In this document: piece by piece, positions 54,179-63,859 of the stretch | Numbering within the stretch: position 1 is the stretch's first letter | Layout of the letters: the number at the start of each line of letters is the position of its first letter | Origin: Romboutsia ilealis | GTDB taxonomy: Bacteria > Bacillota > Clostridia > Peptostreptococcales > Peptostreptococcaceae | NCBI RefSeq assembly: GCF_900015215.1 | Contig: NZ_LN555523.1 | Coordinates: 730,912 to 794,911, forward strand | Length of the DNA: 64,000 bases | Reading direction: 5' to 3' | Position numbers and translations under genes: made by a program | Notes under the pieces: model-generated | Seen by the model: the letters and a program-made list of their open reading frames with translations, nothing else | What the model was told of the DNA's origin: nothing | Databases searched by the model: none

Positions 54179-54739
54179 ATGAAAAAAATTATTTTAGTAT
54201 TAATTTGCGTATTTACATTCTCTATTTTTTTAATAAGGTTTAATTGTAAAAATGTAGATAATAATACAACTATTAATGTAAATTATTTTAATAAACAAAA
54301 TGTAAATGGTATGGGTCTAGATTATAATATAAAAAATATATCTAAAGGAAAATATAAAATTAATTTATATTCAAAAGAGTTTAAAAAAGGTAAATTTATC
54401 AAAGAAGAAAGTTTGTATAGCACAATTTTAAACATTAAAGATAATAAAAATGGGTTTGATATAAGTATATATCAAGAAAATGAAGAATTTAAAATTTCAA
54501 TAGGAGAATCTACATATTATGAAGTCTCATCCGATTTTTTTAAATCTGGATACTCTGGAATAGCTTTATTTGGAATTTAATCAGAAAATAAAGTAACATT
54601 TAATAAAGATTTTCCAATTCAAGGATATATAATAGGTGATAATGTAAAAAATATAGATAATACAAATATTGATGATATTTTTAATCATAATTCTGACAAT
54701 GAAATTATAATATATTTAAATATAAGTAATATAGAGTAA
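54179..54739 (+). pseudogene. Secreted or anchored protein with one in-frame TAA
   Basis: From the ATG at 54179 (GGGGGAG upstream) the frame encodes a signal/anchor (MKKIILVLICVFTFSIFLI) and about 110 further residues to a TAA at 54578; the same frame then continues open for 52 codons (SENKVTFNKDFPIQGYIIGD at the start) to a second TAA at 54737. The continuation keeps the same style, so a single nonsense mutation has probably truncated a protein of 186 residues. No family recognised. Confidence 0.6.
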
Positions 54740-54773
54740 GATGAAATTTAATTTATAACCTTAATATAATACG

Positions 54774-54847
54774 AACAAAAGGTAGGGATATGTAAAGTCG
54801 ATATACTCATACTTTTGTTATTCAAATTGATTTTAATATCGACACTG
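54774..54847. other. Two interleaved inverted repeats
   Basis: AACAAAAG (near 54774) can pair with CTTTTGTT (near 54820), and GTCGATAT (near 54798) with ATATCGAC (near 54840), in the order A-B-A'-B'. These pairings exclude one another as simple hairpins or form a pseudoknot. No gene overlaps. Confidence 0.3.
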
Positions 54848-54963
54848 TATTAAAACAAAACCAAATATTTAAATGATAAATAATATTTTAAATTAAATCT
54901 ATTGAAAAAATAATAAATTATTGGTAGGATTAAATTTAGTTAATATAGAAAGAAGGTATTACT

Positions 54964-55221
54964 ATGGAAGAAATATACAGACTAATAGAAGAAAAAATAA
55001 AAGCTTCAGGATACTTAGGATATTTAAGTGGTGAAGAAATATATGATGAGATCTGTGATGAAATAGAAGAGAAAGAAAATGGAAGTTATATATTTATGTC
55101 TAAAAAGGAAGATGATATATTTTTTGAATTTAAGATAGATGTTATGGATGAGAATTTTAATTTATCTTATATAGATATAAACACTCCTGAAAAAAAATAT
55201 CATGTAGATTTTGATGCATAA
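54964..55221 (+). CDS. Small acidic hypothetical protein, 85 residues
   Basis: RBS AAAGAAGG. The protein is acidic, with an N-terminal helix (EEIYRLIEEKIKASG), then alternating strands (YIFMSKKEDDIFFEFKIDVM). Soluble, intact, with its own strong terminator. No family recognised. Confidence 0.65.
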   Translation: MEEIYRLIEEKIKASGYLGYLSGEEIYDEICDEIEEKENGSYIFMSKKEDDIFFEFKIDVMDENFNLSYIDINTPEKKYHVDFDA

Positions 55222-55267
55222 TAAAAAGCCATATTATAAGCTTTAAGTTTATAATATGGCTTTTATT
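55222..55267 (+). terminator. Intrinsic terminator
   Basis: AAAAGCCATATTATAA pairs with TTATAATATGGCTTTT around a short loop. Confidence 0.92.
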
Positions 55268-55301
55268 TTAATGTATATAAATCAAATTTATTATATTTAA
55301 A

Positions 55302-55559
55302 TCATCTACTTAAGTATAATATGTAAATTACAATAAGTGTTTTTATAGTATTATTTTTTTCAACATAGTCTATAATTGGTCTTAAATTCATATTAAATTT
55401 TATTAAAAGGGTAATACTGGGTATAAAACTAAGGCTAGGTATAAATGAATTATTATTTTTAGTAAATTTAATAGTAAGGTCTTTTTTACTATCTAAAAAG
55501 TAATTTATACACTTTAAATTATTAAAACTAATTATAAAGTCCTTTTGAATACAATATAA
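55302..55559 (-). pseudogene. Open frame without start, possible gene relic
   Basis: The minus strand is open for 85 codons (CIQKDFIISFNNLKCINYFL at the start, ending TIKTLIVIYILYLSR), with protein-like composition and a hydrophobic C-terminus, but no start codon with an RBS. It occupies most of the 450-base gap before surE, in which I see nothing else. Confidence 0.25.
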
Positions 55560-55720
55560 CTATATTATCTTAAAATTAGTAAATTATGATATATTGATAT
55601 AGTAAATATAAATTTTTATTTATACTAATAAGGAACTATTTAGAATATTATAATTATAAGAATATATAATATTTTAGAATTATAATTAAAAAATAATATG
55701 TAATAAAAAGGAGAATAAAT

Positions 55721-56476
55721 ATGAATATACTAATTACTAATGACGATGGAATAAGAGCTGACGGAATTATAGAACTTGCAAAAGAACTTGCAAAAACTCA
55801 TAAAGTATATGTAGTTGCACCGGATACTCAAAGAAGTGCAACAGGACATGCAATAACAATACATGAACCTATAATGGTAAATAAAGAATATATAGATGAT
55901 AATATATGTGCATATTCAATATCAGGAACACCAGCAGATTGTGTAAAAATAGGAATAGAGGCTTTATTCAAAGATATAAACATAGACATGGTTTTAAGTG
56001 GTATAAATAATGGACCAAATTTAGGAACTGATGTAATATACTCTGGAACTGTATCTGCTGCAATAGAAGGGTTTATCCAAAATAAACCATCAATAGCATT
56101 TTCATTAAACGAGTTTAATGTCTCAAAAGAAATTTATAGTCAAGTTTCTAAATATGCATCAAAAATAGTAAATGATATTAAAGATAAGTTAAATATATTA
56201 AATGATTGTATATTAAATGTAAATATACCAAATGGAGAAGTTAAGGGAACTAAAATAACAAGACTTGGAGAAAGAAAATATGAAAATGTACTAGAAGAAA
56301 GAATTAGCCCACATGGAAAAAGATATTTTTGGATAGGTGGTCAAGTGAAAGAGCTTGAACAAGAAAATGACAGTGATATAGCTGCAATTGAAGAAGGTTA
56401 CATAACAATAACTCCAGTAAATATAGATATGACAAATAATAAAAAAATAGATATATTAAAGAATGAATTATTATAG
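55721..56476 (+). CDS. surE: 5'/3'-nucleotidase SurE
   Basis: 251 residues. The N-terminal metal site NDDGIRADGI (about 7-16), then VVAPDTQRSATGHAIT, SGTPADCVKIG and SGINNGPNLGTDVIYSGTVS are the SurE signatures. It removes phosphate from nucleoside monophosphates and helps survival in stationary phase. AAAAGGAGAA precedes the ATG. Monocistronic. Confidence 0.97.
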   Translation: MNILITNDDGIRADGIIELAKELAKTHKVYVVAPDTQRSATGHAITIHEPIMVNKEYIDDNICAYSISGTPADCVKIGIEALFKDINIDMVLSGINNGPNLGTDVIYSGTVSAAIEGFIQNKPSIAFSLNEFNVSKEIYSQVSKYASKIVNDIKDKLNILNDCILNVNIPNGEVKGTKITRLGERKYENVLEERISPHGKRYFWIGGQVKELEQENDSDIAAIEEGYITITPVNIDMTNNKKIDILKNELL

Positions 56477-56482
56477 TTAAGC

Positions 56483-56529
56483 AAAAAAGTTATAAGATAT
56501 ATAAACTTTATATCATATAACTTTTTTTA
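56483..56529 (+). terminator. Intrinsic terminator
   Basis: AAAAAAGTTATA pairs with TATAACTTTTTT, the T-tract being the left edge of repeat copy D. Confidence 0.85.
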
Positions 56530-56721
56530 CGCTTAAGGATATTATAATATTTTAAAAAATGTGGATAACTTCTGAATGTAAGTAATATCAATAAATTGTT
56601 TTTGAGCGTAAAAAAGATTTTGAAATACTTCGCCCACGCAGTGGCTCAAGCAACGGACAAAGTCGTTGGCGACATGAAGTGATTCGCCGACACGTCGCTT
56701 AAGCGAAGCGAATTTTTTAAT
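56522..56721 (+). repeat. 195-bp terminator-associated repeat, copy D
   Basis: It follows copy A closely: TTTTTTTACGCTTAAGG, GTGGATAA, GAGCGTAAAAAAG and the GC-rich half ending in GCGAAGCGAATTTTTT. It differs in GGACAAAG, which breaks the first stem, and in a C-to-T near the last loop. Confidence 0.92.
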
Positions 56722-56873
56722 ATGCTTATAAAAATACTTTTAATATAGCAATTTCCTTTGGATTTTTAAGTTCATTTGCATTAAAATTATCTGTATTTAT
56801 AGTATTTTTAATTATTATAAAAAAATGAAAGCATATACTTATAAAAATACTATTAAAAGCTAGGGGTGAGAAT

Positions 56874-57299
56874 ATGAATAATACTCTTATACTATATGAA
56901 AACGATTCTGTAGAAATAAATAATGTATTAAATAAAATAAATGAAGTAATATCAAATTCAAAATTACATCAAGTAAATGATGAACTTGTAGATGTAGATA
57001 ATTATTCAAATATAGCGATAACTATTTCTATGGAAGATGAAAATAATTTTAATTTATATAAAAGTTTAAGAGATTACAATATAGATTTTACAAATAAGAA
57101 ATTAGTAATAATATGTATAGGAAGTACTAAACAAGATGTAATTAAACATATAACTGAAATCAAAAAAATAACTAGTAAATCAGATTTATATTATCGTTTT
57201 ATAAATACAAAATATGAAAAATTAGAAAATATAATAAATGCAGCAATTAATATAAAAAGATATATAGAAGAGCCTAAAAAGTATAAAAAGAATCATTAA
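56874..57299 (+). CDS. Hypothetical protein, 141 residues
   Basis: RBS TAGGGGTGAG. A soluble protein with a flavodoxin/Rossmann-like start (NNTLILYENDSVEINNVLNK) and a central KKLVIICIGSTKQDVIKHIT strand-turn-helix, but without a convincing FMN loop. It could be a degenerate flavodoxin-domain protein. Intact; no neighbours in the same unit. Confidence 0.6.
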   Translation: MNNTLILYENDSVEINNVLNKINEVISNSKLHQVNDELVDVDNYSNIAITISMEDENNFNLYKSLRDYNIDFTNKKLVIICIGSTKQDVIKHITEIKKITSKSDLYYRFINTKYEKLENIINAAINIKRYIEEPKKYKKNH

Positions 57300-57522
57300 A
57301 TGATTAGATAGGTAAATATTTAAAGAATAAAATAATATTCAATAGTTGGAGAATTATAGATATTAATAATAATTTCAATAAAGTAAATACATCAATAAAG
57401 TATATTAAAATTAATATAATTTAAAAGAATAGATATTGAAAATATTAGATATTTATATATAAATTTTAATATAATTAAAATAAGACTTAGTAAATAGGAA
57501 TTATTAAATTAGGGGGATGGAT

Positions 57523-57843
57523 ATGTTAATATTAACTATTGAAAGTGTACCAGGTAAAAAGATTAAAGAGGTAGTAGGATTAGTAAAGGGGAGTACTATA
57601 AGAGCAAAGCATATAGGAAAAGATATAGGAGCAGGATTTAAGCAATTAGTTGGTGGAGAGTTAACTGGATATGATGAAATGCTTACAGAAGCTAGAAAAA
57701 TAGCTATAGCTAGAATGGTTGATGATGCAAAGAGTCAAGGAGCTAATGCTATTATAGGATTTAGATTGACTTCGGCTGCAGTTATGCAAGGTGCTGCTGA
57801 AATGTTAGCTTATGGTACAGGAGTTATATTAGAAGATGAGTAA
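57523..57843 (+). CDS. YbjQ/UPF0145-family protein
   Basis: 106 residues. The start at 57523 has AGGGGG at correct distance; the ATG at 57517 would touch it. VVGLVKGSTIRAKHIGKDIG, MVDDAKSQGANAIIGFRLTS and YGTGVILE match the PF01906 family of homopentameric proteins once called heavy-metal-binding; their role is unclear. It overlaps a small membrane-protein gene. Confidence 0.95.
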   Translation: MLILTIESVPGKKIKEVVGLVKGSTIRAKHIGKDIGAGFKQLVGGELTGYDEMLTEARKIAIARMVDDAKSQGANAIIGFRLTSAAVMQGAAEMLAYGTGVILEDE

Positions 57844-57991
57844 TAATGGAGTTTTTATTATAAGTGCTATATTAGGTTTAGGTATTCCTGCTATAGCTGT
57901 AATTTCTAGTGTAATACTGCTTATAGTGAAAATCATAGAACGAATAAAAGAAAAGAAAAATGAGGATTTCGATAAATACGATAAATATTAA
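57836..57991 (+). CDS. Single-helix membrane protein overlapping the YbjQ gene
   Basis: 51 residues, ATG inside the end of the previous gene (8-base overlap), so translation is coupled. The N-terminal segment GVFIISAILGLGIPAIAVIS plus following residues forms one membrane helix; the tail (ERIKEKKNEDFDKYDKY) is charged and cytoplasmic. It may anchor or control its YbjQ-family partner. A terminator follows. Confidence 0.65.
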   Translation: MSNNGVFIISAILGLGIPAIAVISSVILLIVKIIERIKEKKNEDFDKYDKY

Positions 57992-57994
57992 AAT

Positions 57995-58038
57995 AAAAAA
58001 TAGTATAGGAAATTTATATTTCTTATACTATTTTTTGC
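57995..58038 (+). terminator. Intrinsic terminator
   Basis: AAAAAATAGTATA with GAAA pairs with TTTC and TATACTATTTTTT. Confidence 0.88.
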
Positions 58039-58121
58039 GCTATATAATTATGTTTTAAATTTTTATAATATGGAAATCATAATTATATTAAATATAACTT
58101 ATATTAAAGGAGATTATAAGA

Positions 58122-59240
58122 ATGAATTATGATGTTGTAATTATAGGCGCAGGTCCATCAGGAATTGCAGCAGGACACAATATTATAAATAACAACTTAT
58201 CTTGTTGTATAATTGATAAACAAGTGTTTCCAAGAAATAAACTTTGTGCAGGTGGAGTAACTCAAAAGACATTTGAATTATTAAAAAGTTTAAATTTAGG
58301 TCAAGAATTTAAGGGTGAAAATACTATAGTTAGTAAGGGCGTAAGTATATATTTAAAGGATAAGTACATAACAGATATAGCATGCAAAGGAAATACATAT
58401 TTAGTAGATAGATTCGAATTTGATGAATACTTAGTAAGAGCTTATGAAAAAAAAGGAGGAAAGCTATTAGAAAATACTAAAATAAAAAATATTGATACAG
58501 AAAATAATATTATAACCCTAGCAGACAATCAAAATATAAAATTTAAATATATAATAGGAGCAGATGGAGCAGTAGGGATTACACGTTCTTTAGTAGATAA
58601 AGATATAAAGGCTAATGGTTTTTGCCTGCAAGTAGATATAGATAAAATAAATACAAACTATAATAGTGATAATATGTCTATGTATTATGGAGTACTTCCT
58701 TATGGTTATGGCTGGATATTTCCTAAAAAGAATCATCTAAGTGTTGGATTTATAGGAGAATATGATAAAAAGATAGACTATAAATGTGAGTTTGAAAACT
58801 TTTTAAATAATATAGGAATTAATTGTGATAGAAGTGAGTTTAAAGGAGCATTTATACCATTTGGACAATATCTAAATAAACCTATAAATAAAGAAAAAAA
58901 CTTATTATTAGTAGGTGATGCAGCTGGATTTGTAGATCCGATAACAGGAGAAGGAATATATTTTGCTGTTTTATCTGGAATAAAGGCTTCAGAAACTATT
59001 ATTAAAGCTATAAAAAATAAAGATATAAATATTATAGATGAATATATTTATGAAATTCACAATATTACTAATAGTATAAAAAAGGGAAGTAAACTCAAAA
59101 AAGTAATATATAACTATAAAAAGCCACTATTTAATTCTATGAAAAATAAAAAAATAGGAAGTTTTATGTTTAATGACTGTGTGTACAATTCTAATTATGA
59201 TATATTAAAAACTTTAAATAATAAAAAAAACTGTAGATAA
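58122..59240 (+). CDS. FAD-dependent oxidoreductase, geranylgeranyl reductase-like
   Basis: 372 residues. The FAD-binding GxGxxG is in VVIIGAGPSGIAAGHNI (about 5-21); PRNKLCAGGVTQK follows as in the family; the second FAD motif is LLLVGDAAGFVDPITGEGIY (about 262-281). These enzymes saturate isoprenoid chains or reduce related lipids; in clostridia the substrate is unknown. AAAGGAGA precedes the ATG. Stand-alone gene. Confidence 0.9.
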   Translation: MNYDVVIIGAGPSGIAAGHNIINNNLSCCIIDKQVFPRNKLCAGGVTQKTFELLKSLNLGQEFKGENTIVSKGVSIYLKDKYITDIACKGNTYLVDRFEFDEYLVRAYEKKGGKLLENTKIKNIDTENNIITLADNQNIKFKYIIGADGAVGITRSLVDKDIKANGFCLQVDIDKINTNYNSDNMSMYYGVLPYGYGWIFPKKNHLSVGFIGEYDKKIDYKCEFENFLNNIGINCDRSEFKGAFIPFGQYLNKPINKEKNLLLVGDAAGFVDPITGEGIYFAVLSGIKASETIIKAIKNKDINIIDEYIYEIHNITNSIKKGSKLKKVIYNYKKPLFNSMKNKKIGSFMFNDCVYNSNYDILKTLNNKKNCR

Positions 59241-59264
59241 AAATACTATCTACAGTTTTTTTAT
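59226..59264 (+). terminator. Intrinsic terminator
   Basis: AAAACTGTAGATA pairs with TATCTACAGTTTT, then T-run; overlaps the end of the flavoprotein gene. Confidence 0.92.
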
Positions 59265-59464
59265 TACCAGTTACAAGGTTATGTAAAACTATCACTTTAA
59301 ATAATAGACAAAGATAATAATTATTATATGGAATTAATGAACGTATAAAATCATTGTTAAAATAACTTTATTTATAATAATTTAATTAGTATAATAAATT
59401 ATAAGCAATACTCATAAATTTACAGAAATATTATAACGGATAAAAATACTAAATAAATATTAAT

Positions 59465-59655
59465 TTTTATTATGGATGATATTACAATACTTAAAAAAAC
59501 GGATAACTTCTAAATATAAGTAATACTAATAAATTGGTTTTAAGTTTGAAAAATATTTCAATAAACAGATGAAGTTGTTAGCGAAATAAAAAATAACATG
59601 ATATATGACTTAAAGTGTTTCGCTTACACTTTACTCAAGAGAATCTAATTTCATA
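59465..59655 (+). repeat. 195-bp repeat, diverged copy E
   Basis: It follows the family in order (GGATGATATTACAATACTTA, GGATAACTTCTAAATATAAG, AATAAATTGGTTTT, AAGTGTTTCGC near 59613) but has lost most GC-rich positions. It lies in the 485-base gap before hydE, otherwise without recognised features except the upstream region of hydE. Confidence 0.7.
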
Positions 59656-59748
59656 TCTAAAATAGTTAAAAAAATAACTATATTAAGATATGAATTTTAA
59701 TTTATAGATGGGGTATTAATTAAATATTAATGAAATAGAGGTGAATAG

Positions 59749-60795
59749 ATGGATACTATAAGCATTATAAATAAATTATATAATGAAAATAATGCATCAA
59801 GAGAAGAGTTATTATATTTATTAGATAATATAGACTCTAAATCTAAAGAGCTTCTTATAGAAAAAGCTCATAAAACAAGACTAAAATACTTTAAAAATAA
59901 AGTATATATAAGGGGGTTAATAGAATTTACAAGTTTTTGTAAGAAAGATTGTTTATATTGTGGTTTAAGAAGAACAAATAAAAATGCACAAAGATATAGA
60001 TTAAGTAAAGAAGATGTTTTAGAGTGTGCAAGAGTAGGAGATAAATTAGGATATAAGACTATTGTATTACAAGGTGGAGAAGACGCATATTTTAACGATG
60101 AAGTAATGGTAGATATTATTAAATCTATAAAAAGGGAGTTTCCAAATAATGCAATAACACTATCTCTTGGAGAACGAAGTTATGAATCTTATAAAAAAAT
60201 GTATGATGCAGGTGCTGATAGATATCTTTTAAGACATGAAAGTGCATCTAAAAAATTATATGAAGATATACATCCAGGGGAACAATTTGAAGCTAGAAGA
60301 AGGTGTTTAAAGGATTTAAAAGAGATAGGGTATCAAGCTGGTGCTGGATTTATGGTTGGGATACCTAACCAAACTAATGAAGATTTAGTTAAGGATTTAT
60401 TATTTGTAAAAGAATTTGAACCAGCTATGTGTGGAATAGGACCATTTATACCACATAAAGATACGCCTTTTAAAGATTATGAACATGGAAGTTTAGAAAA
60501 GACTATTATATGTTTAGCGATAGTTAGATTATTACTTCCAAAGGTTTTACTTCCTGCTACAACAGCTTTATCAAGTATTTGTGAAAATGGAAGAGAAGAG
60601 GGATTAAAGGCTGGAGGGAATGTTGTAATGCCTAATCTATCACCAATGAGTGTTAGAAAAAAATATTCTTTATATGATAACAAAGCATATATATTAGACG
60701 AAGATGCTCAATATAAAAATATGATAGAGGAAAAGTTAAAAAATGTAGGGTTTGAGATAGAAATAACTAGAGGAGATAATCCAGATTTTAAATAA
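59749..60795 (+). CDS. hydE: [FeFe]-hydrogenase maturase HydE
   Basis: A 348-residue radical-SAM enzyme; the CxxxCxxC cluster motif is in SFCKKDCLYCGLRR (about 63-76), followed by GGEDAYF and SLGERSYESYKKMYDAGAD. HydE acts on a sulfur-containing precursor in building the H-cluster 2Fe subcluster. RBS AGAGGTG. First gene of hydE-hydG-hydF; the hydrogenase itself is elsewhere. Confidence 0.95.
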   Translation: MDTISIINKLYNENNASREELLYLLDNIDSKSKELLIEKAHKTRLKYFKNKVYIRGLIEFTSFCKKDCLYCGLRRTNKNAQRYRLSKEDVLECARVGDKLGYKTIVLQGGEDAYFNDEVMVDIIKSIKREFPNNAITLSLGERSYESYKKMYDAGADRYLLRHESASKKLYEDIHPGEQFEARRRCLKDLKEIGYQAGAGFMVGIPNQTNEDLVKDLLFVKEFEPAMCGIGPFIPHKDTPFKDYEHGSLEKTIICLAIVRLLLPKVLLPATTALSSICENGREEGLKAGGNVVMPNLSPMSVRKKYSLYDNKAYILDEDAQYKNMIEEKLKNVGFEIEITRGDNPDFK

Positions 60796-60821
60796 AATTT
60801 ATCAAAAAGGGGGAAATATTT

Positions 60822-62198
60822 ATGTTGATAAATCATGAATATATATACAAAATTCTTGAAGAAACTAAAAATCCAAGTAATGAGCAAATAAAGGATGTTC
60901 TTAAAAGAGCTAAGAATAGAGAGGGATTAGATTACAAAGATATAGCAATACTTCTTCAAGCAGAAGATGAAAATGACTTAAAAGAAATATATTCTTTAGC
61001 AGGAGAAATAAAAAAAGATATATATGGAAAGAGAGTAGTTGTATTTGCACCTCTTTATGTAAGTGACTATTGTGTAAATAATTGTGTTTATTGTGGCTAT
61101 AAAAGAGATAATAGCTTTAATAGAAGAAGACTTACAATGGATGAAGTAGCACAAGAAGTAAAAATATTAGAACAAATGGGTCATAAAAGATTAGCACTTG
61201 AACTTGGAGAAGACCCAGTTAATGCACCTATAGAGTATGTACTAGAATGTTTAGATACAATATATAAAACACAAAATAACAATGGAGAAATAAGAAGAGT
61301 AAATGTAAACATTGCAGCTACAACTGTAGAAAATTATAAGTTACTTAAAGAAAAGGGTATAGGAACTTATATATTATTCCAAGAAACATATCATAAACCA
61401 ACTTATGATAAAATGCATCCAAAGTCATTAAAGGGAGATTATAATTATCATTTAACTGCATTTGATAGAGCTATAAAAGCAGGTATTGATGATGTTGGAG
61501 CAGGGGTTTTATTTGGATTAGCAGATCCTAGATTTGAAGTATTAGGTCTTATGATGCATAATGCTCATTTAGAAGAAAAGTTTGGAGTAGGATTTCATAC
61601 AATATCAGTTCCAAGACTTCAGCCAGCAAAAGGGGTTACATTAGAAAACTACCCACATTTATTAGATGATAAGATGTTTAAAAAGATTGTTGCTATACTT
61701 AGAATAGCAGTTCCTTTTACAGGTCTTATACTTTCAACTAGAGAAACTCCAGCAATGAGAAAAGAATTATTAAAATATGGTGTATCTCAAATATCTGCAG
61801 GTTCTTCAACAGGAGTTGGTGGATATAAGGAAAGAGAAAAAGGTAAAGAAACAAAGCAATTTGAAACAAACGATGAAAGAAGTCCAATAGAAATATTAAA
61901 AGAACTACTAAGTGATGGATATATACCAAGTTATTGTACAGCCTGTTATAGAAAGGGAAGAACTGGGGATAGATTTATGAGCCTAGCAAAATCAGGTAAC
62001 ATAAAATATGTCTGTGAACCGAATGCTTTAATGACTTTACTTGAGTTTACACTAGATTATGGAGATGAAGAGTTATATAAAAAATCTCTAGAAATAATAG
62101 ATAAAGAAGTTGAAAATATAGAAAGAGAAGATATAAAGACATTAACAAAAGAAAGTATGGAAAAAATGAAAAAAGGACAAAGAGATTTTTATCTTTAG
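60822..62198 (+). CDS. hydG: [FeFe]-hydrogenase maturase HydG (tyrosine lyase)
   Basis: A 458-residue radical-SAM enzyme. The SAM cluster motif is VNNCVYCGYKRDN (about 85-97); the C-terminal second-cluster Cys are in SYCTACYRKGRTGDR (about 371-385) and further CEPNA. HydG splits tyrosine to give CO and CN- ligands of the H-cluster. RBS AAGGGGG. 26 bases after hydE, 9 before hydF. Confidence 0.97.
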   Translation: MLINHEYIYKILEETKNPSNEQIKDVLKRAKNREGLDYKDIAILLQAEDENDLKEIYSLAGEIKKDIYGKRVVVFAPLYVSDYCVNNCVYCGYKRDNSFNRRRLTMDEVAQEVKILEQMGHKRLALELGEDPVNAPIEYVLECLDTIYKTQNNNGEIRRVNVNIAATTVENYKLLKEKGIGTYILFQETYHKPTYDKMHPKSLKGDYNYHLTAFDRAIKAGIDDVGAGVLFGLADPRFEVLGLMMHNAHLEEKFGVGFHTISVPRLQPAKGVTLENYPHLLDDKMFKKIVAILRIAVPFTGLILSTRETPAMRKELLKYGVSQISAGSSTGVGGYKEREKGKETKQFETNDERSPIEILKELLSDGYIPSYCTACYRKGRTGDRFMSLAKSGNIKYVCEPNALMTLLEFTLDYGDEELYKKSLEIIDKEVENIEREDIKTLTKESMEKMKKGQRDFYL

Positions 62199-62207
62199 GA
62201 GGCAAAA

Positions 62208-63395
62208 ATGAATACAACTCCAAATGCAAATAGAAAACATATAGGAATATACGGAAATACTAATAGTGGAAAATCTTCACTAATGAATAAAATATTAGGT
62301 CAAGATATTTCGCTAGTATCAAATGTAGAAGGAACAACAACAGACCCTGTTCAAAAGGCTATGGAACTTATTCCATTTGGACCGGTACTTTTAATAGATA
62401 CAGCAGGACTTGAAGATAAAACTGAGTTAGGTGAAATAAGAGTTAAAAAAAGTTTTGAATTTTTAAAGCGATTAGACTTTGCTATATATGTAGTTGATGG
62501 AAAAAATTTAGATATAGATACTTATAAAAAGTGGAAAAGAGAAGCTAATAAATATAATATAAATTACATAGTTGTTGTAAATAAATTAGATAGGTTAAAT
62601 AATGATGAAATAAATAATATAAATAATATATTTGATAATCCATTATTTATATCCGCTAAGAAAAATGAAAATATAGATAAGTTAAAAGATGAACTTGTAA
62701 AATATTTAGAGCAAGATGAAGAAGACAAACCTATAGTAGGAGATTTACTTCCTTATGGATCAAATGTAGTTTTAGTTGTACCAATAGATTCTGAAGCTCC
62801 AAAGGGAAGAATTATACTTCCACAAGTTCAAGTTATAAGAGATTGTTTAGATCATGGAATAAAAACTTATGTTGTAAGAGATACAGAACTTGAAGAAGCT
62901 TTAAAAGAAATTAAAAATGTAGATTTAGTTATAACTGATTCACAAGCTTTTAAAGAAGTAGATAAGATAGTTCCTAAAGAAATAAATTTAACTAGCTTTT
63001 CTATATTATTTGCAAGACAAAAAGGAGAGCTTAGTTATCTTTTAGAAGGAGCAAATAAATTAAAGGATTTAAAGTCTGGAGATAAAATATTAATATGCGA
63101 AAGTTGTACTCATAATATATCTCATGAAGATATAGGTAGAGTAAAAATACCTAGGATGTTAAATAAAATTGCTGGTGGAGAATTAAATTTAGAGTACAAA
63201 GTAGGTTATGATTTCAATGAGGATGTAGAAACGTATGACATGGTAATACACTGTGGTGCATGTATGGTAAATCGAAAAAGTGTAATAAATAAAATTAATC
63301 TATGCAAAGAAAAGAATGTTCCTATAACTAATTATGGTTTAGTTATAGCATATTTTACAGGTATCTTAGATAGAAGTATAGAGATTTTTAATTAA
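62208..63395 (+). CDS. hydF: [FeFe]-hydrogenase maturase HydF (scaffold GTPase)
   Basis: 395 residues. G1 motif GIYGNTNSGKSSLMNKI (about 12-28), DTAGLED and NKLD GTPase motifs; C-terminal cluster ligands in CESCTHNI and HCGACMVNRKS (CxH...HCxxC). It carries the 2Fe precursor and loads HydA. RBS TAGGAGG. End of the operon, followed by a strong terminator. Confidence 0.96.
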   Translation: MNTTPNANRKHIGIYGNTNSGKSSLMNKILGQDISLVSNVEGTTTDPVQKAMELIPFGPVLLIDTAGLEDKTELGEIRVKKSFEFLKRLDFAIYVVDGKNLDIDTYKKWKREANKYNINYIVVVNKLDRLNNDEINNINNIFDNPLFISAKKNENIDKLKDELVKYLEQDEEDKPIVGDLLPYGSNVVLVVPIDSEAPKGRIILPQVQVIRDCLDHGIKTYVVRDTELEEALKEIKNVDLVITDSQAFKEVDKIVPKEINLTSFSILFARQKGELSYLLEGANKLKDLKSGDKILICESCTHNISHEDIGRVKIPRMLNKIAGGELNLEYKVGYDFNEDVETYDMVIHCGACMVNRKSVINKINLCKEKNVPITNYGLVIAYFTGILDRSIEIFN

Positions 63396-63405
63396 TAAAT
63401 TAAAT

Positions 63406-63447
63406 AATAAAAAGAGTCTCTTAATTTAGTTAAGAGACTCTTTTTTA
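63406..63447 (+). terminator. Terminator of hydEGF
   Basis: AAAAAGAGTCTCTTAA pairs with TTAAGAGACTCTTTTT around a short loop; strong, also usable by the convergent small gene. Confidence 0.95.
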
Positions 63448-63464
63448 TTTTAAATTATTAATTT

Positions 63465-63617
63465 TTAGTTAAATTGATTAGTATATTTTTTATTTTTATC
63501 TTCTTTGCACCCGCAATCATTTTTAAATTCTGGGCAAGTTCCTTCTAGTCTTTTCTTAGTAGTACAAGACATTTTTACATCACTATTGCTATTAAATTTA
63601 GGCTGTTTATTTTTCAT
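63465..63617 (-). CDS. Small cysteine-containing protein, 50 residues
   Basis: ATG with TTGGAGGG upstream. The protein is MKNKQPKFNSNSDVKMSCTT at the start and has four Cys (KMSCTT, GTCPEF, NDCGCK), suggesting metal or disulfide binding. Hydrophilic, no signal peptide. Convergent to hydF. No family recognised. Confidence 0.55.
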   Translation of the reverse strand: MKNKQPKFNSNSDVKMSCTTKKRLEGTCPEFKNDCGCKEDKNKKYTNQFN

Positions 63618-63859
63618 TATGTTAACCCTCCAAATAATATATCTGTAATATTTATTATTAGGAAAAATACAAAAATTATTTAAGTAATAATAGGCATAAA
63701 TACCAACTCAAGTATTAAATTTAAAAAAATAAATAACAATATATAATGTATAAAATAAATTTAAAATTATGTTGAGTTTATTAAAACATAAAGAATATAA
63801 AACTTATATAAAAATAGAAGGATATTATAAAGAAGAGTTATAATATAAATATAAAAGTT

